64,000 bases of DNA from Mucilaginibacter rigui (GTDB lineage: Bacteria; Bacteroidota; Bacteroidia; Sphingobacteriales; Sphingobacteriaceae). The position numbers and the translations under genes are program-made. Location: contig NZ_JACWMW010000002.1 of NCBI RefSeq assembly GCF_014773275.1, positions 992,001 through 1,056,000 of the forward strand, written 5' to 3'. Below, piece after piece: positions 19,510 through 28,407 of this stretch. Under the pieces are notes generated by a model, which worked only from the letters and a program-made list of their open reading frames with translations, was not told where the DNA came from and made no database searches. The stretch's first letter is position 1. The number at the start of each line of letters is the position of its first letter.

Positions 19510-20751
19510 ATGAAGACGATAAAAGAAAAGAATAGGCCCATAGCTACTTTTTTGGCATTTGCACTCATCCCGCTTTCGGGATTTGCAACGGACATTTATA
19601 TTCCGTCGCTACCGGCTATGGCAACGCAACTGCATGTCAGCACCGCGGCTGTGCAATTATCCTTAATTGTATTTCTGATAAGTTCTGGGATAAGCCAGCT
19701 ATTTGTCGGTAGTCTACTTGACAGCTATGGCCGTTATAATCCCGGTAGACTAGCGCTTGTGGCGTTCATTTTGGCAAGCTTTGCCATTGCGGTTTCCCAT
19801 CATATTTTGCTGGTATATGTGATGCGTGTTATTCAGGGCATAGCGGTGGCAGCAATCGTCGTGGGCAAACGTGCTTATTTTATAGATACCTACTCCGGAG
19901 AAAAACTAAAACATTACACTAGCCTTTTTTCAATAGTTTGGGCTGCTGCACCAATAATTGCTCCCTTTTTAGGCGGATTTCTCCAGGATAATTTCGGATG
20001 GCAGGCTAATTTTTATTTTCTGGGATTTTTCACGTTGGCCATTTTAATGCTGGAGCTGATCTATGGCGGAGAATCGCTTAAATATTTTCAGCCATTTAAG
20101 GCGGGAACAATCTTTCATATTTATCGGGAGACTTTTAGGACTGTTGACTATACACTTGGATTAATAATTATCTCGCTCGCCTATGCGATGTTAATCGTTT
20201 ACGGTTTGACAAGTCCGTTCGTGATCGAACATGTTTTTCAACGTTCACCGGTAGTAACAGGGTTTAGCTCGTTATTTTCCGGCATGGCCCTCATGTCCGG
20301 CGGCATCATCTCCAAATTGCTTATCAGAAAACCACTGGTCGGAAAACTCACTATTGCGATTTTGCTCCAAGTATTGTTCGCTGCAACCATGATGCTTAGC
20401 GGACTTTACAAGGCCAATTTATGGACCTTTGTGGCATTTACGCTGGCTGTACACTTTCTTTCGGGATTTATTTTTAATAATGCCTTCGCTTATTGCCTTG
20501 GAAGGTTCAGCAAAAATGCAGGAATTGTAAGTGGCATTACCGGGGGGGCGCTCTTTATAGTTACTTCAATTATCAGCTATGGCATAGTGAATGTCCTTGA
20601 AATACGGGATCAGCATATGTTAGGTATGGCCTACCTCATATTCGCAGGACTTGCAGTCATAGTCCTTTTTCTCTTTTCGCAGGCAAGGAAGACATCCGAA
20701 GAAATGACAGAAGCCGGCCGATATATCAATTCTATCCTCGTTAAAAAATGA
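19510..20751 (+). CDS. MFS drug transporter, Bcr/CflA type
   Basis: This is a 12-segment major-facilitator exporter of about 413 residues. The motif DIYIPSLPAM in the first loop is typical of the Bcr/CflA drug-resistance branch, and the loop after segment 2 reads GSLLDSYGRYNPGR. The frame is open from 19387, but the extra residues overlap the SDR gene and its terminator. I therefore prefer the ATG at 19510 (MKTIKEKNRP); 19504 is the alternative. It probably exports a small toxic compound. Its place beside a TetR repressor and an SDR fits a detoxification unit. Confidence 0.92.
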   Translation: MKTIKEKNRPIATFLAFALIPLSGFATDIYIPSLPAMATQLHVSTAAVQLSLIVFLISSGISQLFVGSLLDSYGRYNPGRLALVAFILASFAIAVSHHILLVYVMRVIQGIAVAAIVVGKRAYFIDTYSGEKLKHYTSLFSIVWAAAPIIAPFLGGFLQDNFGWQANFYFLGFFTLAILMLELIYGGESLKYFQPFKAGTIFHIYRETFRTVDYTLGLIIISLAYAMLIVYGLTSPFVIEHVFQRSPVVTGFSSLFSGMALMSGGIISKLLIRKPLVGKLTIAILLQVLFAATMMLSGLYKANLWTFVAFTLAVHFLSGFIFNNAFAYCLGRFSKNAGIVSGITGGALFIVTSIISYGIVNVLEIRDQHMLGMAYLIFAGLAVIVLFLFSQARKTSEEMTEAGRYINSILVKK

Positions 20752-20840
20752 TATGCCGTTTTTTATCAACTTGAAATTTAATAAAAAAAGCTGTAAGTCA
20801 GCAGATTAACCATTGGCATCAAGTTGGTAATCTACAAATC

Positions 20841-20856
20841 ACCCGGTTGGTCGGGT
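20841..20856. repeat. Short hairpin before the first Old Yellow Enzyme
   Basis: ACCCG-N6-CGGGT is followed by TTTTA. It may be a weak terminator for the MFS gene or an operator for the next gene; neither is proven. Confidence 0.3.
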
Positions 20857-20891
20857 TTTACTAACAAGTGCAAAATTTAAATTATAATCAG

Positions 20892-22028
20892 ATGACTATT
20901 GCTAAAGATAATAAGCAGGAAGAACTTATGTTATTCACCCCACTGCAACTTGGAAAAATTGAATTAAAGCACCGTGTGATCCACCCGCCGCTCACAAGGC
21001 TGCGTGCAAATCCTGATGATAGCGTTAGCGATATGATGCTAACGTATTACGATCAGCGAGCGTCAAAAGGTGGACTGATCATCACTGAATCAGTACATCC
21101 TTCCTATGATAGCCGCGGTTATATTGGCGCACCGGGAATTTACGAAGATCACCACATTGCGGGATGGAAAAAAGTTGTAGATGCAGTTCACAGTAAGGGT
21201 GGTAAGATAGTTATGCAAATTGCTCATGACGGCAGGCAATCGCATGTTGACCTTAGTAATGGTGTGTCCCCGATTGCACCGTCTGTGGTACCTTATGAGG
21301 GTCTATCTTTTACACAAAACGGATGGGTGCCCGTCTCCCCACACAGGGAAGTCGGTATTGAAGAAATTGCACTTGTTATAGAAAATTTCCGCAAAGCAGC
21401 GGCAAGGGCATTGGAAGCAGGATTTGACGGCATCGAAATTCATAATGCAAACGGATATCTCGCCGATACTTTTTTGCAGGATGGCACTAACAAACGAAAC
21501 GACGAATACGGGGGTACCTTAGAAAAAAGGACCCGCTTCTCTCTCCAATTATTAGAGGCCTTAATTTCGGTTTGGGGAGAGGGGCGCGTTGGATTGCGTA
21601 TATCGCCAAGCGGAAAATGGGGTGGTATTTCTGATTCTGATCCAAAAGCGACTTTCGCTTATTTTGTTGAAAAATTAAACAGTTACCCTTTAGCTTATTT
21701 GCACGTTATCGAACCCCGCGTAATGGGTACTGAAACCCTGGATGTTGATCAGGCTCCTGTTGCCACAGCTTTTCTTCGTCCAATTTTCAAGGGAAAGATT
21801 ATTGCCGCCGGCGGCTTTGACCGTGAAGGTGCCGAAGCAATCCTGGAAACAGGGGACGCAGACGCGGTTGCTTTCGGACGTTATTTTACATCCAATCCTG
21901 ACCTCCCCGAGCGCTTAAAACTCAACTTGCCGCTTAACAATTACGTACGCGAAGCTTTTTGGGGCGGTGATGAACACGATTATATTGATTTTCCGATTTA
22001 TCAGGATAATAAAACGCGGAGGCCATGA
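20892..22028 (+). CDS. NADH:flavin oxidoreductase, Old Yellow Enzyme family (copy 1)
   Basis: This FMN-dependent ene-reductase of 378 residues reduces activated C=C bonds or nitro groups with NAD(P)H. It has an OYE TIM barrel with opening FTPLQLGKIELKHRV, the substrate-binding histidine/asparagine pair in EIHNANGYL, and DEYGG. FMN-phosphate contacts lie near the end (AAGGFDREGAE, VAFGRYF). The frame runs from a GTG at 20868, but the ATG at 20892 is the likelier start. A second, closely related gene lies at 27223-28362. The MocR regulator follows by 30 bases, with a hairpin in between. Confidence 0.92.
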   Translation: MTIAKDNKQEELMLFTPLQLGKIELKHRVIHPPLTRLRANPDDSVSDMMLTYYDQRASKGGLIITESVHPSYDSRGYIGAPGIYEDHHIAGWKKVVDAVHSKGGKIVMQIAHDGRQSHVDLSNGVSPIAPSVVPYEGLSFTQNGWVPVSPHREVGIEEIALVIENFRKAAARALEAGFDGIEIHNANGYLADTFLQDGTNKRNDEYGGTLEKRTRFSLQLLEALISVWGEGRVGLRISPSGKWGGISDSDPKATFAYFVEKLNSYPLAYLHVIEPRVMGTETLDVDQAPVATAFLRPIFKGKIIAAGGFDREGAEAILETGDADAVAFGRYFTSNPDLPERLKLNLPLNNYVREAFWGGDEHDYIDFPIYQDNKTRRP

Positions 22029-22034
22029 GGCCTC
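22019..22034 (+). terminator. Hairpin at the end of OYE copy 1
   Basis: GAGGCC-ATGA-GGCCTC spans the stop codon and is followed by TTCTTATT. It may act as a weak terminator or attenuator before the MocR-type gene. Confidence 0.5.
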
Positions 22035-22058
22035 TTCTTATTACTAAAAAACACACAA

Positions 22059-23480
22059 ATGACACACAAAGCTTTCCGTTACGAACAGGTTGTCAATAAA
22101 ATAGAAGAAATCATCTTTGGCCTCCAACTACAACCCGGCGATAAGGTGCCATCTGTACGGAAAGTTAGCGGTGATTTAAAAGTTAGTTTGACGACCGTTA
22201 ATCAGGCTTACAATATCCTTGAGGCGAAAGGACTGATTTCTCCAAGGGCAAAGTCTGGATATTATATTAGCTCCTGGAGTAAAAACACGATCAAAAGAAC
22301 TGATAATGGGTTCTTGTTGCTTCCTGAAGATGTGGCTGTGAATACGATGGCGACAACTATGATAAGGAATACTAGAAAGTATGGCGTCATTAATTTTTCC
22401 TCTCTATCGCCGGTGAATGAATTCCTGCCAATCACCAGACTCAATAAAGCGTTGAACGCTGCGATGAAAGACAGTGACAACCAAAATTTTCAATACACTT
22501 TCCCTGAAGGACATCCGGCATTAATCAAACAAATTTCGCTTCATTCCATGGATTGGCCACGCAGCTTGCCGATGGATGAAATTCAAGTTACCAACGGATG
22601 TATGGAGGCGATTAGCCTTTGTCTGGACGCTGTGACGAAAGCCGGAGATATTGTGGCCATAGAATCTCCTGTTTACGCAGGCATCCTTCAAGCACTGGAG
22701 AGCAAGGGGCTAAAGGCGCTTGGAATTAGTGTAGATCCGCAAACAGGAATCAATCTCGATGAATTGGAACTTGCTTTAAATACTCACCGGATCGCAGCAG
22801 TAATTTGCATGCCTGTCTGCCAGAACCCGATGGGCACCTCTATGCCGGAGGGAAATAAAATCCGGTTAGTAAATATGCTTGCTACCAAAAATATTCCTTT
22901 GATCGAAGACGACGCTTTAGGTGATTTGCATTTCGCAACCTCCAGGCCGCTTCCTGCTAAAGCATACGACGAACATCAGAATGTGATGTACTGCTCATCA
23001 TTTTCTAAGTCGCTAAGCCCCGGTTTCCGTATCGGTTGGGTATCGGCGGGTAAATACCATTCTCAGGTAGAAAAATTAAAGTTCGCGATAAATATCTCTA
23101 CTAATACTTTATTTCAGGACACACTCTCCCGTTATATGGAAAACGGCCATTTTAATGCTCATTTGAAATCATTGCGCGCTAACGTCCAGAGGCAAATGGT
23201 CAAGTATAGAAATGCAATTCTTAAGTACTTCCCCGAAAATATTAGTATGTCTAACCCTAAAGGTGGTTATAGCTTGTGGCTGGAACTTCCCGGAAAAGTG
23301 AACGCGTTGGACCTGCAGCGCCAGGCACTTAGACAGGGTATCGGATTTTGTCCGGGGCATATTTTTTCTGCAGGAAAGGGATTCCCAAATTTTATCCGTA
23401 TCAATTGCTGTCCGCTTTGGACTTCCCGGATTGACGATGCCCTCAAAACACTCGGTCACATCGTCTCGTCGTTGAGTTAA
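22059..23480 (+). CDS. MocR/PdxR-type regulator (GntR HTH + aminotransferase fold)
   Basis: This 473-residue protein has an N-terminal GntR winged helix (about residues 5-72, with LQPGDKVPSVRKVSGDL) fused to a class I aminotransferase domain. The PLP lysine is in SSFSKSLSPGFRIGW (about residue 315), and substrate-contact residues end the domain (FIRINCC). Members usually act as transcription regulators that sense PLP or an amino compound. The target here is unknown. It follows OYE copy 1 closely, so it may control that gene or its neighbours. Confidence 0.9.
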   Translation: MTHKAFRYEQVVNKIEEIIFGLQLQPGDKVPSVRKVSGDLKVSLTTVNQAYNILEAKGLISPRAKSGYYISSWSKNTIKRTDNGFLLLPEDVAVNTMATTMIRNTRKYGVINFSSLSPVNEFLPITRLNKALNAAMKDSDNQNFQYTFPEGHPALIKQISLHSMDWPRSLPMDEIQVTNGCMEAISLCLDAVTKAGDIVAIESPVYAGILQALESKGLKALGISVDPQTGINLDELELALNTHRIAAVICMPVCQNPMGTSMPEGNKIRLVNMLATKNIPLIEDDALGDLHFATSRPLPAKAYDEHQNVMYCSSFSKSLSPGFRIGWVSAGKYHSQVEKLKFAINISTNTLFQDTLSRYMENGHFNAHLKSLRANVQRQMVKYRNAILKYFPENISMSNPKGGYSLWLELPGKVNALDLQRQALRQGIGFCPGHIFSAGKGFPNFIRINCCPLWTSRIDDALKTLGHIVSSLS

Positions 23481-23666
23481 CGGTTTCGTTTATAAATTGA
23501 CCTGATATCTTTTAAAAATAATCTCTTCTTTATCGTTCGAACTCCGATTATCAACGGCGAAACAGCGCTGCGATATTTCGTCACCCAGCTCGTAAATAAG
23601 CGACCTATCAATAGTTTCATACAAAGTTGAAATTTTAAATTGCTGATTATGAGTACTTTATTAAAC

Positions 23667-23682
23667 TGGCACGTTGTTTTCA
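23667..23682 (+). promoter_or_regulatory. Candidate sigma-54 promoter before the 23707 gene
   Basis: TGGCACG is a perfect -24 half. After four bases comes TTTC where TTGC is expected, so the spacing is right but one key base is wrong. The predicted start lies only about 14 bases before the ATG. Confidence 0.33.
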
Positions 23683-23706
23683 TTATAGCTTCCAAAATTG
23701 ATTGAA

Positions 23707-23979
23707 ATGATGCGAAGATTAAACAACACAATGACCAAAAGGCTTATCGAGCTACAAGCGAAAGGTTATGATCATGATTACCTCCTGGAAGGGGCAAATC
23801 TTGTTTGCGTTCAGGACAGCCATTCATTACCACTTACCAGCGCATGGGTGAAGTTGATCGATCAGGCTTATGATCGGTTGAGCAAAACCTTCAAGTACAT
23901 CCACAGCATTGACACGGGCAACGGGGAAAAGGGGGTTATCATTGCTGATGCCATTATTATTAATGGTGTCATTGCGTAA
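23707..23979 (+). CDS. Small Bacteroidota protein, paralogue of 34021-34353
   Basis: This 90-residue soluble protein begins at ATG 23707 or 23710. Its layout is a helix, then KGYDHDYLLEGANLVC, and a C-terminal strand region with NGEKGVI. This looks like a small Bacteroidota family often labelled phosphoribosylpyrophosphate synthetase without catalytic evidence. The product at 34021-34353 shares the pattern (RRNGFCKNYAL...VVCLDD and NGDKGLI). Function is unknown. The gene lies between the MocR-type regulator and the kinase/barrel gene. Confidence 0.6.
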   Translation: MMRRLNNTMTKRLIELQAKGYDHDYLLEGANLVCVQDSHSLPLTSAWVKLIDQAYDRLSKTFKYIHSIDTGNGEKGVIIADAIIINGVIA

Positions 23980-24050
23980 GAATAGTTGTTTCGATCAAAG
24001 TCAGATCATGTTATCATCCTATCTAATTCAACCTTTACGATTCGAAAATC

Positions 24051-26642
24051 ATGATAAAAAAAGTACTTTCTCTTTCCCTGTTTACTTTTCTTTACACGAA
24101 CAATCTATTTGCTCAATCGGGCTTTCCGGCTGGCGGGAGTGAAAAAGCTGTCGCGAACTGCCTTTTAAGCGATAGCGTGATAACCGCAGTACATCCTTCA
24201 TACAATGACGTGAGCGGAATACATAAATGGCTTTTTGGTGCAAATTATCGTGAGGAATGGGCTATGCCTGTAAAGCTTCCGCTGATCAGAATTTCTAAAT
24301 TTTGTGGAGGGCTGACTCCGGTAAAGCAGGGCGGCGGACTGGAATCCAAATCCCTCAGGCTGACCGATGTGCATGGAAATGAATGGATACTTAGGAGCGT
24401 AGAGAAAAGCCCCGAAAAACTGTTACCCCTGAACTTACAAGGTACTTTCGCGGTGGACTGGGTCGGTGATGAATTCAGTGGACAACATCCGTATTCTGCC
24501 TTGATCGTTCCCCCGCTCGCCGAAGCCGCCGGAGTTCCGCACGCTAACCCGGTCATAGGTGTTGTTGCCGATGAAACTGCTCTTGGAGAATTTCGTTCCC
24601 TGTTCGCGGGATCGGTTTGTTTGTTGGAAGAGCGGGAGCCTATTGGTCAATCCGTCAATACGATCCGGCTGGAAAAAGCGTTGGTGGCCGACTACAATAA
24701 TCACGTAGACGGCAAATTATTTCTGCGTGCACGTCTGCTCGACCTGCTGGTCGGCGATTGGGATAGGCATGAAGATCAGTGGCGCTGGGCAAAAGTGAAG
24801 GGCAGCGCAGGAAAGGCATACCAAGCCGTGCCGCGCGACCGTGACCAGGTCTTCCATATCAACCAGGGTTTGTTTCCTGGTATCGCCGCATTACCCTGGA
24901 TAAATCCGGTATTGGGTGATTTTGACGGAGGTATTCGAATGAAATACGATATTTTCAAAACCCGTTTCATGGGTGCTTTTCCGGATGCGCAGATGAGCTA
25001 TATTGAATGGATGGCCATTACAAATGATTTCGTCAAGGCAGAAACGGATAAGGTACTGGAGGCGGGGCTAAAGCGTTTGCCAAGGGAATCATATGTTTTA
25101 AGGCATCAGGAATTTCTTCGCATACTGAAAGAACGCAGGGATGCCCTTCCCGGAGCGATGTCAGATTATTACAACTTTATCCATCGTATCGTGGATATCC
25201 GTACGACTGACAAGCAAGAACAAATTGTAATTACGGATGCACCGGGCAACGCGATGCACATTAGCATTAGTCCTGCAGATGATAAACAATATGCGGGCAA
25301 GCCAACTTGGGATCTTACCTATAACCCGGAGACTACAAAAGAGATCAGGCTTTACCTACAGGGAGGAAACGACCGCTTACAAATGGACTGCCATTCGCCG
25401 ATTTTGCTGCGAATAATCGATAGTGCCGGAAATAAATCGTTTAATATCAAAAATGCCGGCCGGAAATTACAATTTTATACACACCGGGATAGTGATTTCT
25501 TTTCCGGGGACAGGAAAATTATAAAAACGCATTTTTTAAAAGACACTGCGTCAATACGTTTCTTCCCAGTAAATCTATATAATGTTTGGACACCGTTGGC
25601 AACGGCGGCCGCTAATGCTGATGATGGATTTTTAATCGGCCTTGGGTTCCGATATACCGGGCACGACGGTTTCCAAAAAGGAGCTTACTCTTCGCTGCAC
25701 GAACTTTTGATTACACATGCGTTCGCAACGCAGGCATTCAGACTAAATTATCATGGCGAGTGGATCAAAGCCCTTGGTAAGGCAGATCTGGTTACTGATG
25801 TAAAAATCCAGGCACCTGATAACACTATGAATTTCTTTGGAACGGGTAACGAAACCGCACTCAATAAAATCGGTGATTATCATAAGTTTTACCGGGCGCG
25901 TTTTGACATATACAGGATTGACCCTTCGTTGCGCTGGAAAACAGGCAATAATGCTTCTATAAGCATTGGTACTTTTTTTGAGTTTTATCACCTGAATGGG
26001 GAAGCAAATGACGGGCGGTTCATCAGTACAGCAGGCGCTATGAATGTCTACGATGCCGCGACATTACAGCGTGATAAAGCGCACGCGGGACTTAAGGTAG
26101 ACTTTACGACAAACCAGCGTGATAACAACATGTTGCCTACTAACGGATACTTTCTGGACGTGACTGCTTCAGGATATCAAGGACTGAATAACTATTCGCG
26201 GTCATTTGCCAGAATTACGGCAGAATTTACTTTTTATCAAAAAGCCGATCCGGCGGGCAGGGTTATATTCTCCGACCGTATCGGCGGAGGCCTGACAGCC
26301 GGCAAACCGGCATTTTATCAATCTATGTACCTCGGCGGGCAAGGTAACCTTTTGGGCTTTCTTCAGAACCGATTTGCAGGCAAGCATATGGCTTACAATA
26401 ACCTCCAGGGCCGGATCAGGCTCGCAAATATCGCGGGATACATACTACCGGGACAATTGGGTGTAACCGGGTTTTATGATACAGGCAGGGTTTGGGCAGA
26501 AGGAGACCATTCAGACAAATGGCACCAGGGTACAGGAGGAGGACTTTATTTTTCACCAGCAAATCTGACCATTATTCAAGTTTTGGCGGGCCATTCTGAA
26601 GAGGGTTGGTATCCGTATATTTCCCTGAATGTGCGGTTATAA
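24051..26642 (+). CDS. Outer-membrane barrel protein with kinase-like N-terminal domain
   Basis: This is an 863-residue exported protein with signal peptide MIKKVLSLSLFTFLYTNNLF and cleavage after about Q22. Residues about 60-385 resemble a HipA/Fam20C-like kinase fold. There is a possible nucleotide lysine in WILRSVEKS (about 118), a catalytic-loop-like GDWDRHEDQW (235-244), and a metal-site-like PRDRDQVF (261-268). The last 350 residues or so look like a BamA/TamA-type beta-barrel (repeated amphipathic strands, GGQGNLLGF, and the ending YISLNVRL). Related Bacteroidota proteins, as I recall them, also carry a metallophosphatase domain at the front; it is absent here. Kinase activity is inference. 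Confidence 0.75.
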   Translation: MIKKVLSLSLFTFLYTNNLFAQSGFPAGGSEKAVANCLLSDSVITAVHPSYNDVSGIHKWLFGANYREEWAMPVKLPLIRISKFCGGLTPVKQGGGLESKSLRLTDVHGNEWILRSVEKSPEKLLPLNLQGTFAVDWVGDEFSGQHPYSALIVPPLAEAAGVPHANPVIGVVADETALGEFRSLFAGSVCLLEEREPIGQSVNTIRLEKALVADYNNHVDGKLFLRARLLDLLVGDWDRHEDQWRWAKVKGSAGKAYQAVPRDRDQVFHINQGLFPGIAALPWINPVLGDFDGGIRMKYDIFKTRFMGAFPDAQMSYIEWMAITNDFVKAETDKVLEAGLKRLPRESYVLRHQEFLRILKERRDALPGAMSDYYNFIHRIVDIRTTDKQEQIVITDAPGNAMHISISPADDKQYAGKPTWDLTYNPETTKEIRLYLQGGNDRLQMDCHSPILLRIIDSAGNKSFNIKNAGRKLQFYTHRDSDFFSGDRKIIKTHFLKDTASIRFFPVNLYNVWTPLATAAANADDGFLIGLGFRYTGHDGFQKGAYSSLHELLITHAFATQAFRLNYHGEWIKALGKADLVTDVKIQAPDNTMNFFGTGNETALNKIGDYHKFYRARFDIYRIDPSLRWKTGNNASISIGTFFEFYHLNGEANDGRFISTAGAMNVYDAATLQRDKAHAGLKVDFTTNQRDNNMLPTNGYFLDVTASGYQGLNNYSRSFARITAEFTFYQKADPAGRVIFSDRIGGGLTAGKPAFYQSMYLGGQGNLLGFLQNRFAGKHMAYNNLQGRIRLANIAGYILPGQLGVTGFYDTGRVWAEGDHSDKWHQGTGGGLYFSPANLTIIQVLAGHSEEGWYPYISLNVRL

Positions 26643-27222
26643 AATACCGTTGGGTGTGAACTTTCAATTAAGTTGAAAGAAAATGGATTGTAAAACATAT
26701 ACTGAAAGAAATAGCCGGATATGTTAAGGACTACTATAAATTAAGGCCGAATGAAGTCTTGGTTTAACATGACCTGGTCTATACGAAAAAACCAGTATGT
26801 TAAACTGCACGGATTGCTAAGCATCATCACTACTATAAAATGCCGTTGGCAGAATTCAAATACGGCATGAAAAAATTAATGAACGATCACGAGTTGTTTT
26901 GTGGCAGCCATATCAGGGACATTTATTCGCAGAAGCCGGCGCTCGGTAAAAAGTAACGCTTGGTTCGTGCCGCCTACAATATTTTCAAGTCCAGTTTAAT
27001 TATCGCTGTGCTGGCCTTTCTTACCGCTACTTTATTTTTGCCAACGATGTTGCCGCAATTCCACGGCAATAGAAAATGTTCAAGGAGCTCCGGCAATGTG
27101 TCATCCTTTTTTTTCAGGTATCTGTATCTTCTTTCGCCTTCCTTTTAAGGGGACATTTGTACTGTCAATCGATCATGGATCCTTACAGGAAATGACAGGT
27201 GACCTTAAAAAAAAATATAAAA
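26643..27222. other. Gap with decayed coding remnants
   Basis: No intact gene is visible between the barrel gene and OYE copy 2. Short open stretches that look like former coding sequence occur, one of them interrupted by an in-frame stop. The part from 26804 is listed separately. Confidence 0.4.
26804..27148 (+). pseudogene. Probable decayed membrane-protein gene
   Basis: One reading frame runs from 26804, contains ATG at 26840 (MPLAEFKYGMKKLMND) and meets TAA at 26954. It then continues in the same frame with a hydrophobic stretch (SSLIIAVLAFLTATLFLPTM) to 27148. Protein-like sequence on both sides of one stop suggests a broken gene. The family is not recognised. Two short separate genes are an alternative. 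Confidence 0.35.
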
Positions 27223-28362
27223 ATGAAAACTCAAGAAACAGCAGAACTTGGTTCTGAACAATCAAAATTATTTACCTCCCTTCAATTAGGGCCTTATAAA
27301 TTATCGCACCGTATCGTTATGGCTCCATTAACACGTATGCGTACTGAGGTTGATTTTATTCCTAATGACCTTATGGTCGAACATTACAGTCAGCGTGCTA
27401 CAGAAGGTGGTTACATTGTCAGTGAGGGCACGGTGATCTCTGAAACAGGCCACGGTTATTATGGAGCCCCGGGGATTTACACAGATGAACAACTGGAAGG
27501 CTGGAAAAGAGTCACTGAAGCTGTACATGCTAAAGGAGGAATTATCTTTATGCAGTTGTTCCATGTTGGTCGTCAGTCACATTCAACTTTGCAACCAGAT
27601 GGTGCATTGCCCATTGGCGCATCAGTAATCGAACACGAAGATTTCGTTTTCACGCCAGAAGGCTGGGTTCCGGCCACGCTTAACCGCGCGATGGAAACTT
27701 CTGAAGTTAAAGAGATGGTAAAAACTTATCGTATTGCGGCCGAAAGAGCGAAGCTTGCAGGCTTTGATGGCGTAGAGCTTCACGGCGCTAATGGCTATTT
27801 AGTTGACCAATTCTTACAGGATGGCTCCAATCAGCGTACGGATGAATACGGTGGTTCAATTGAAAACCGTGTGCGCTTCATGATGGAAATCGTTAGCGAA
27901 ATGGTTGATGTTTGGGGTTCAGATAAGGTTGGTGTTCGCGTTGGCCCAAGCGGAACATTTGGAAATATGTCAGATTCTAACCCTTTGGCATTGTTTGGCC
28001 ATGTGGCTGAACAGTTAAATAAATTTAACCTGGCATACCTGCACATTATTGAACCTCGTATTAAAGGCAATGCTGAGGTTGCCGAAGGCCTCCAGCCAGT
28101 GGCAAGTATGCATTTACGCAAAATTTTTAATGGATTATTGATTGCCGCCGGTGGCTTTGATAAGGCAGGTGCAGAGGCAATCCTGGAAGCTGGTGATGCC
28201 GATTTGGTTGCCTTTGGCCGCCATTTTATAGCGAATCCGGATCTGCCCTTCCGTTATAGAAACGACCTGCCAATAAATGATTATGATCGCGATACATTTT
28301 ATGGTGGCAACGCGAAAGGATATAATGACTATCCATTTTACGAAGAAGCGGTAGTTGCTTAA
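27223..28362 (+). CDS. NADH:flavin oxidoreductase, Old Yellow Enzyme family (copy 2)
   Basis: This 379-residue FMN-dependent ene-reductase is similar in length and motifs to the protein at 20892-22028. It has the opening FTSLQLGPYKLSHRIVMAPL, the pair in ELHGANGYLVDQF, DEYGGSIENR, and FMN contacts AAGGFDKAGAE and VAFGRHF. It is closer to the N-ethylmaleimide reductase (NemA-like) norm than copy 1, which has HPPLTRL where most members have MAPLTR. I choose the ATG at 27223 rather than a GTG at 27199. A terminator follows, then an oxidoreductase gene. Likely role: reduction of electrophilic alkenes or nitro compounds. Confidence 0.93.
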   Translation: MKTQETAELGSEQSKLFTSLQLGPYKLSHRIVMAPLTRMRTEVDFIPNDLMVEHYSQRATEGGYIVSEGTVISETGHGYYGAPGIYTDEQLEGWKRVTEAVHAKGGIIFMQLFHVGRQSHSTLQPDGALPIGASVIEHEDFVFTPEGWVPATLNRAMETSEVKEMVKTYRIAAERAKLAGFDGVELHGANGYLVDQFLQDGSNQRTDEYGGSIENRVRFMMEIVSEMVDVWGSDKVGVRVGPSGTFGNMSDSNPLALFGHVAEQLNKFNLAYLHIIEPRIKGNAEVAEGLQPVASMHLRKIFNGLLIAAGGFDKAGAEAILEAGDADLVAFGRHFIANPDLPFRYRNDLPINDYDRDTFYGGNAKGYNDYPFYEEAVVA

Positions 28363-28369
28363 ATAAATA

Positions 28370-28394
28370 AAAGGCTGCTGTCATGGCAGCCTTT
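28370..28394 (+). terminator. Terminator after OYE copy 2
   Basis: AAAGGCTGC pairs exactly with GCAGCCTTT across a loop of seven. It begins eight bases after the stop codon. Confidence 0.75.
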
Positions 28395-28407
28395 ATAATT
28401 TCAAATC

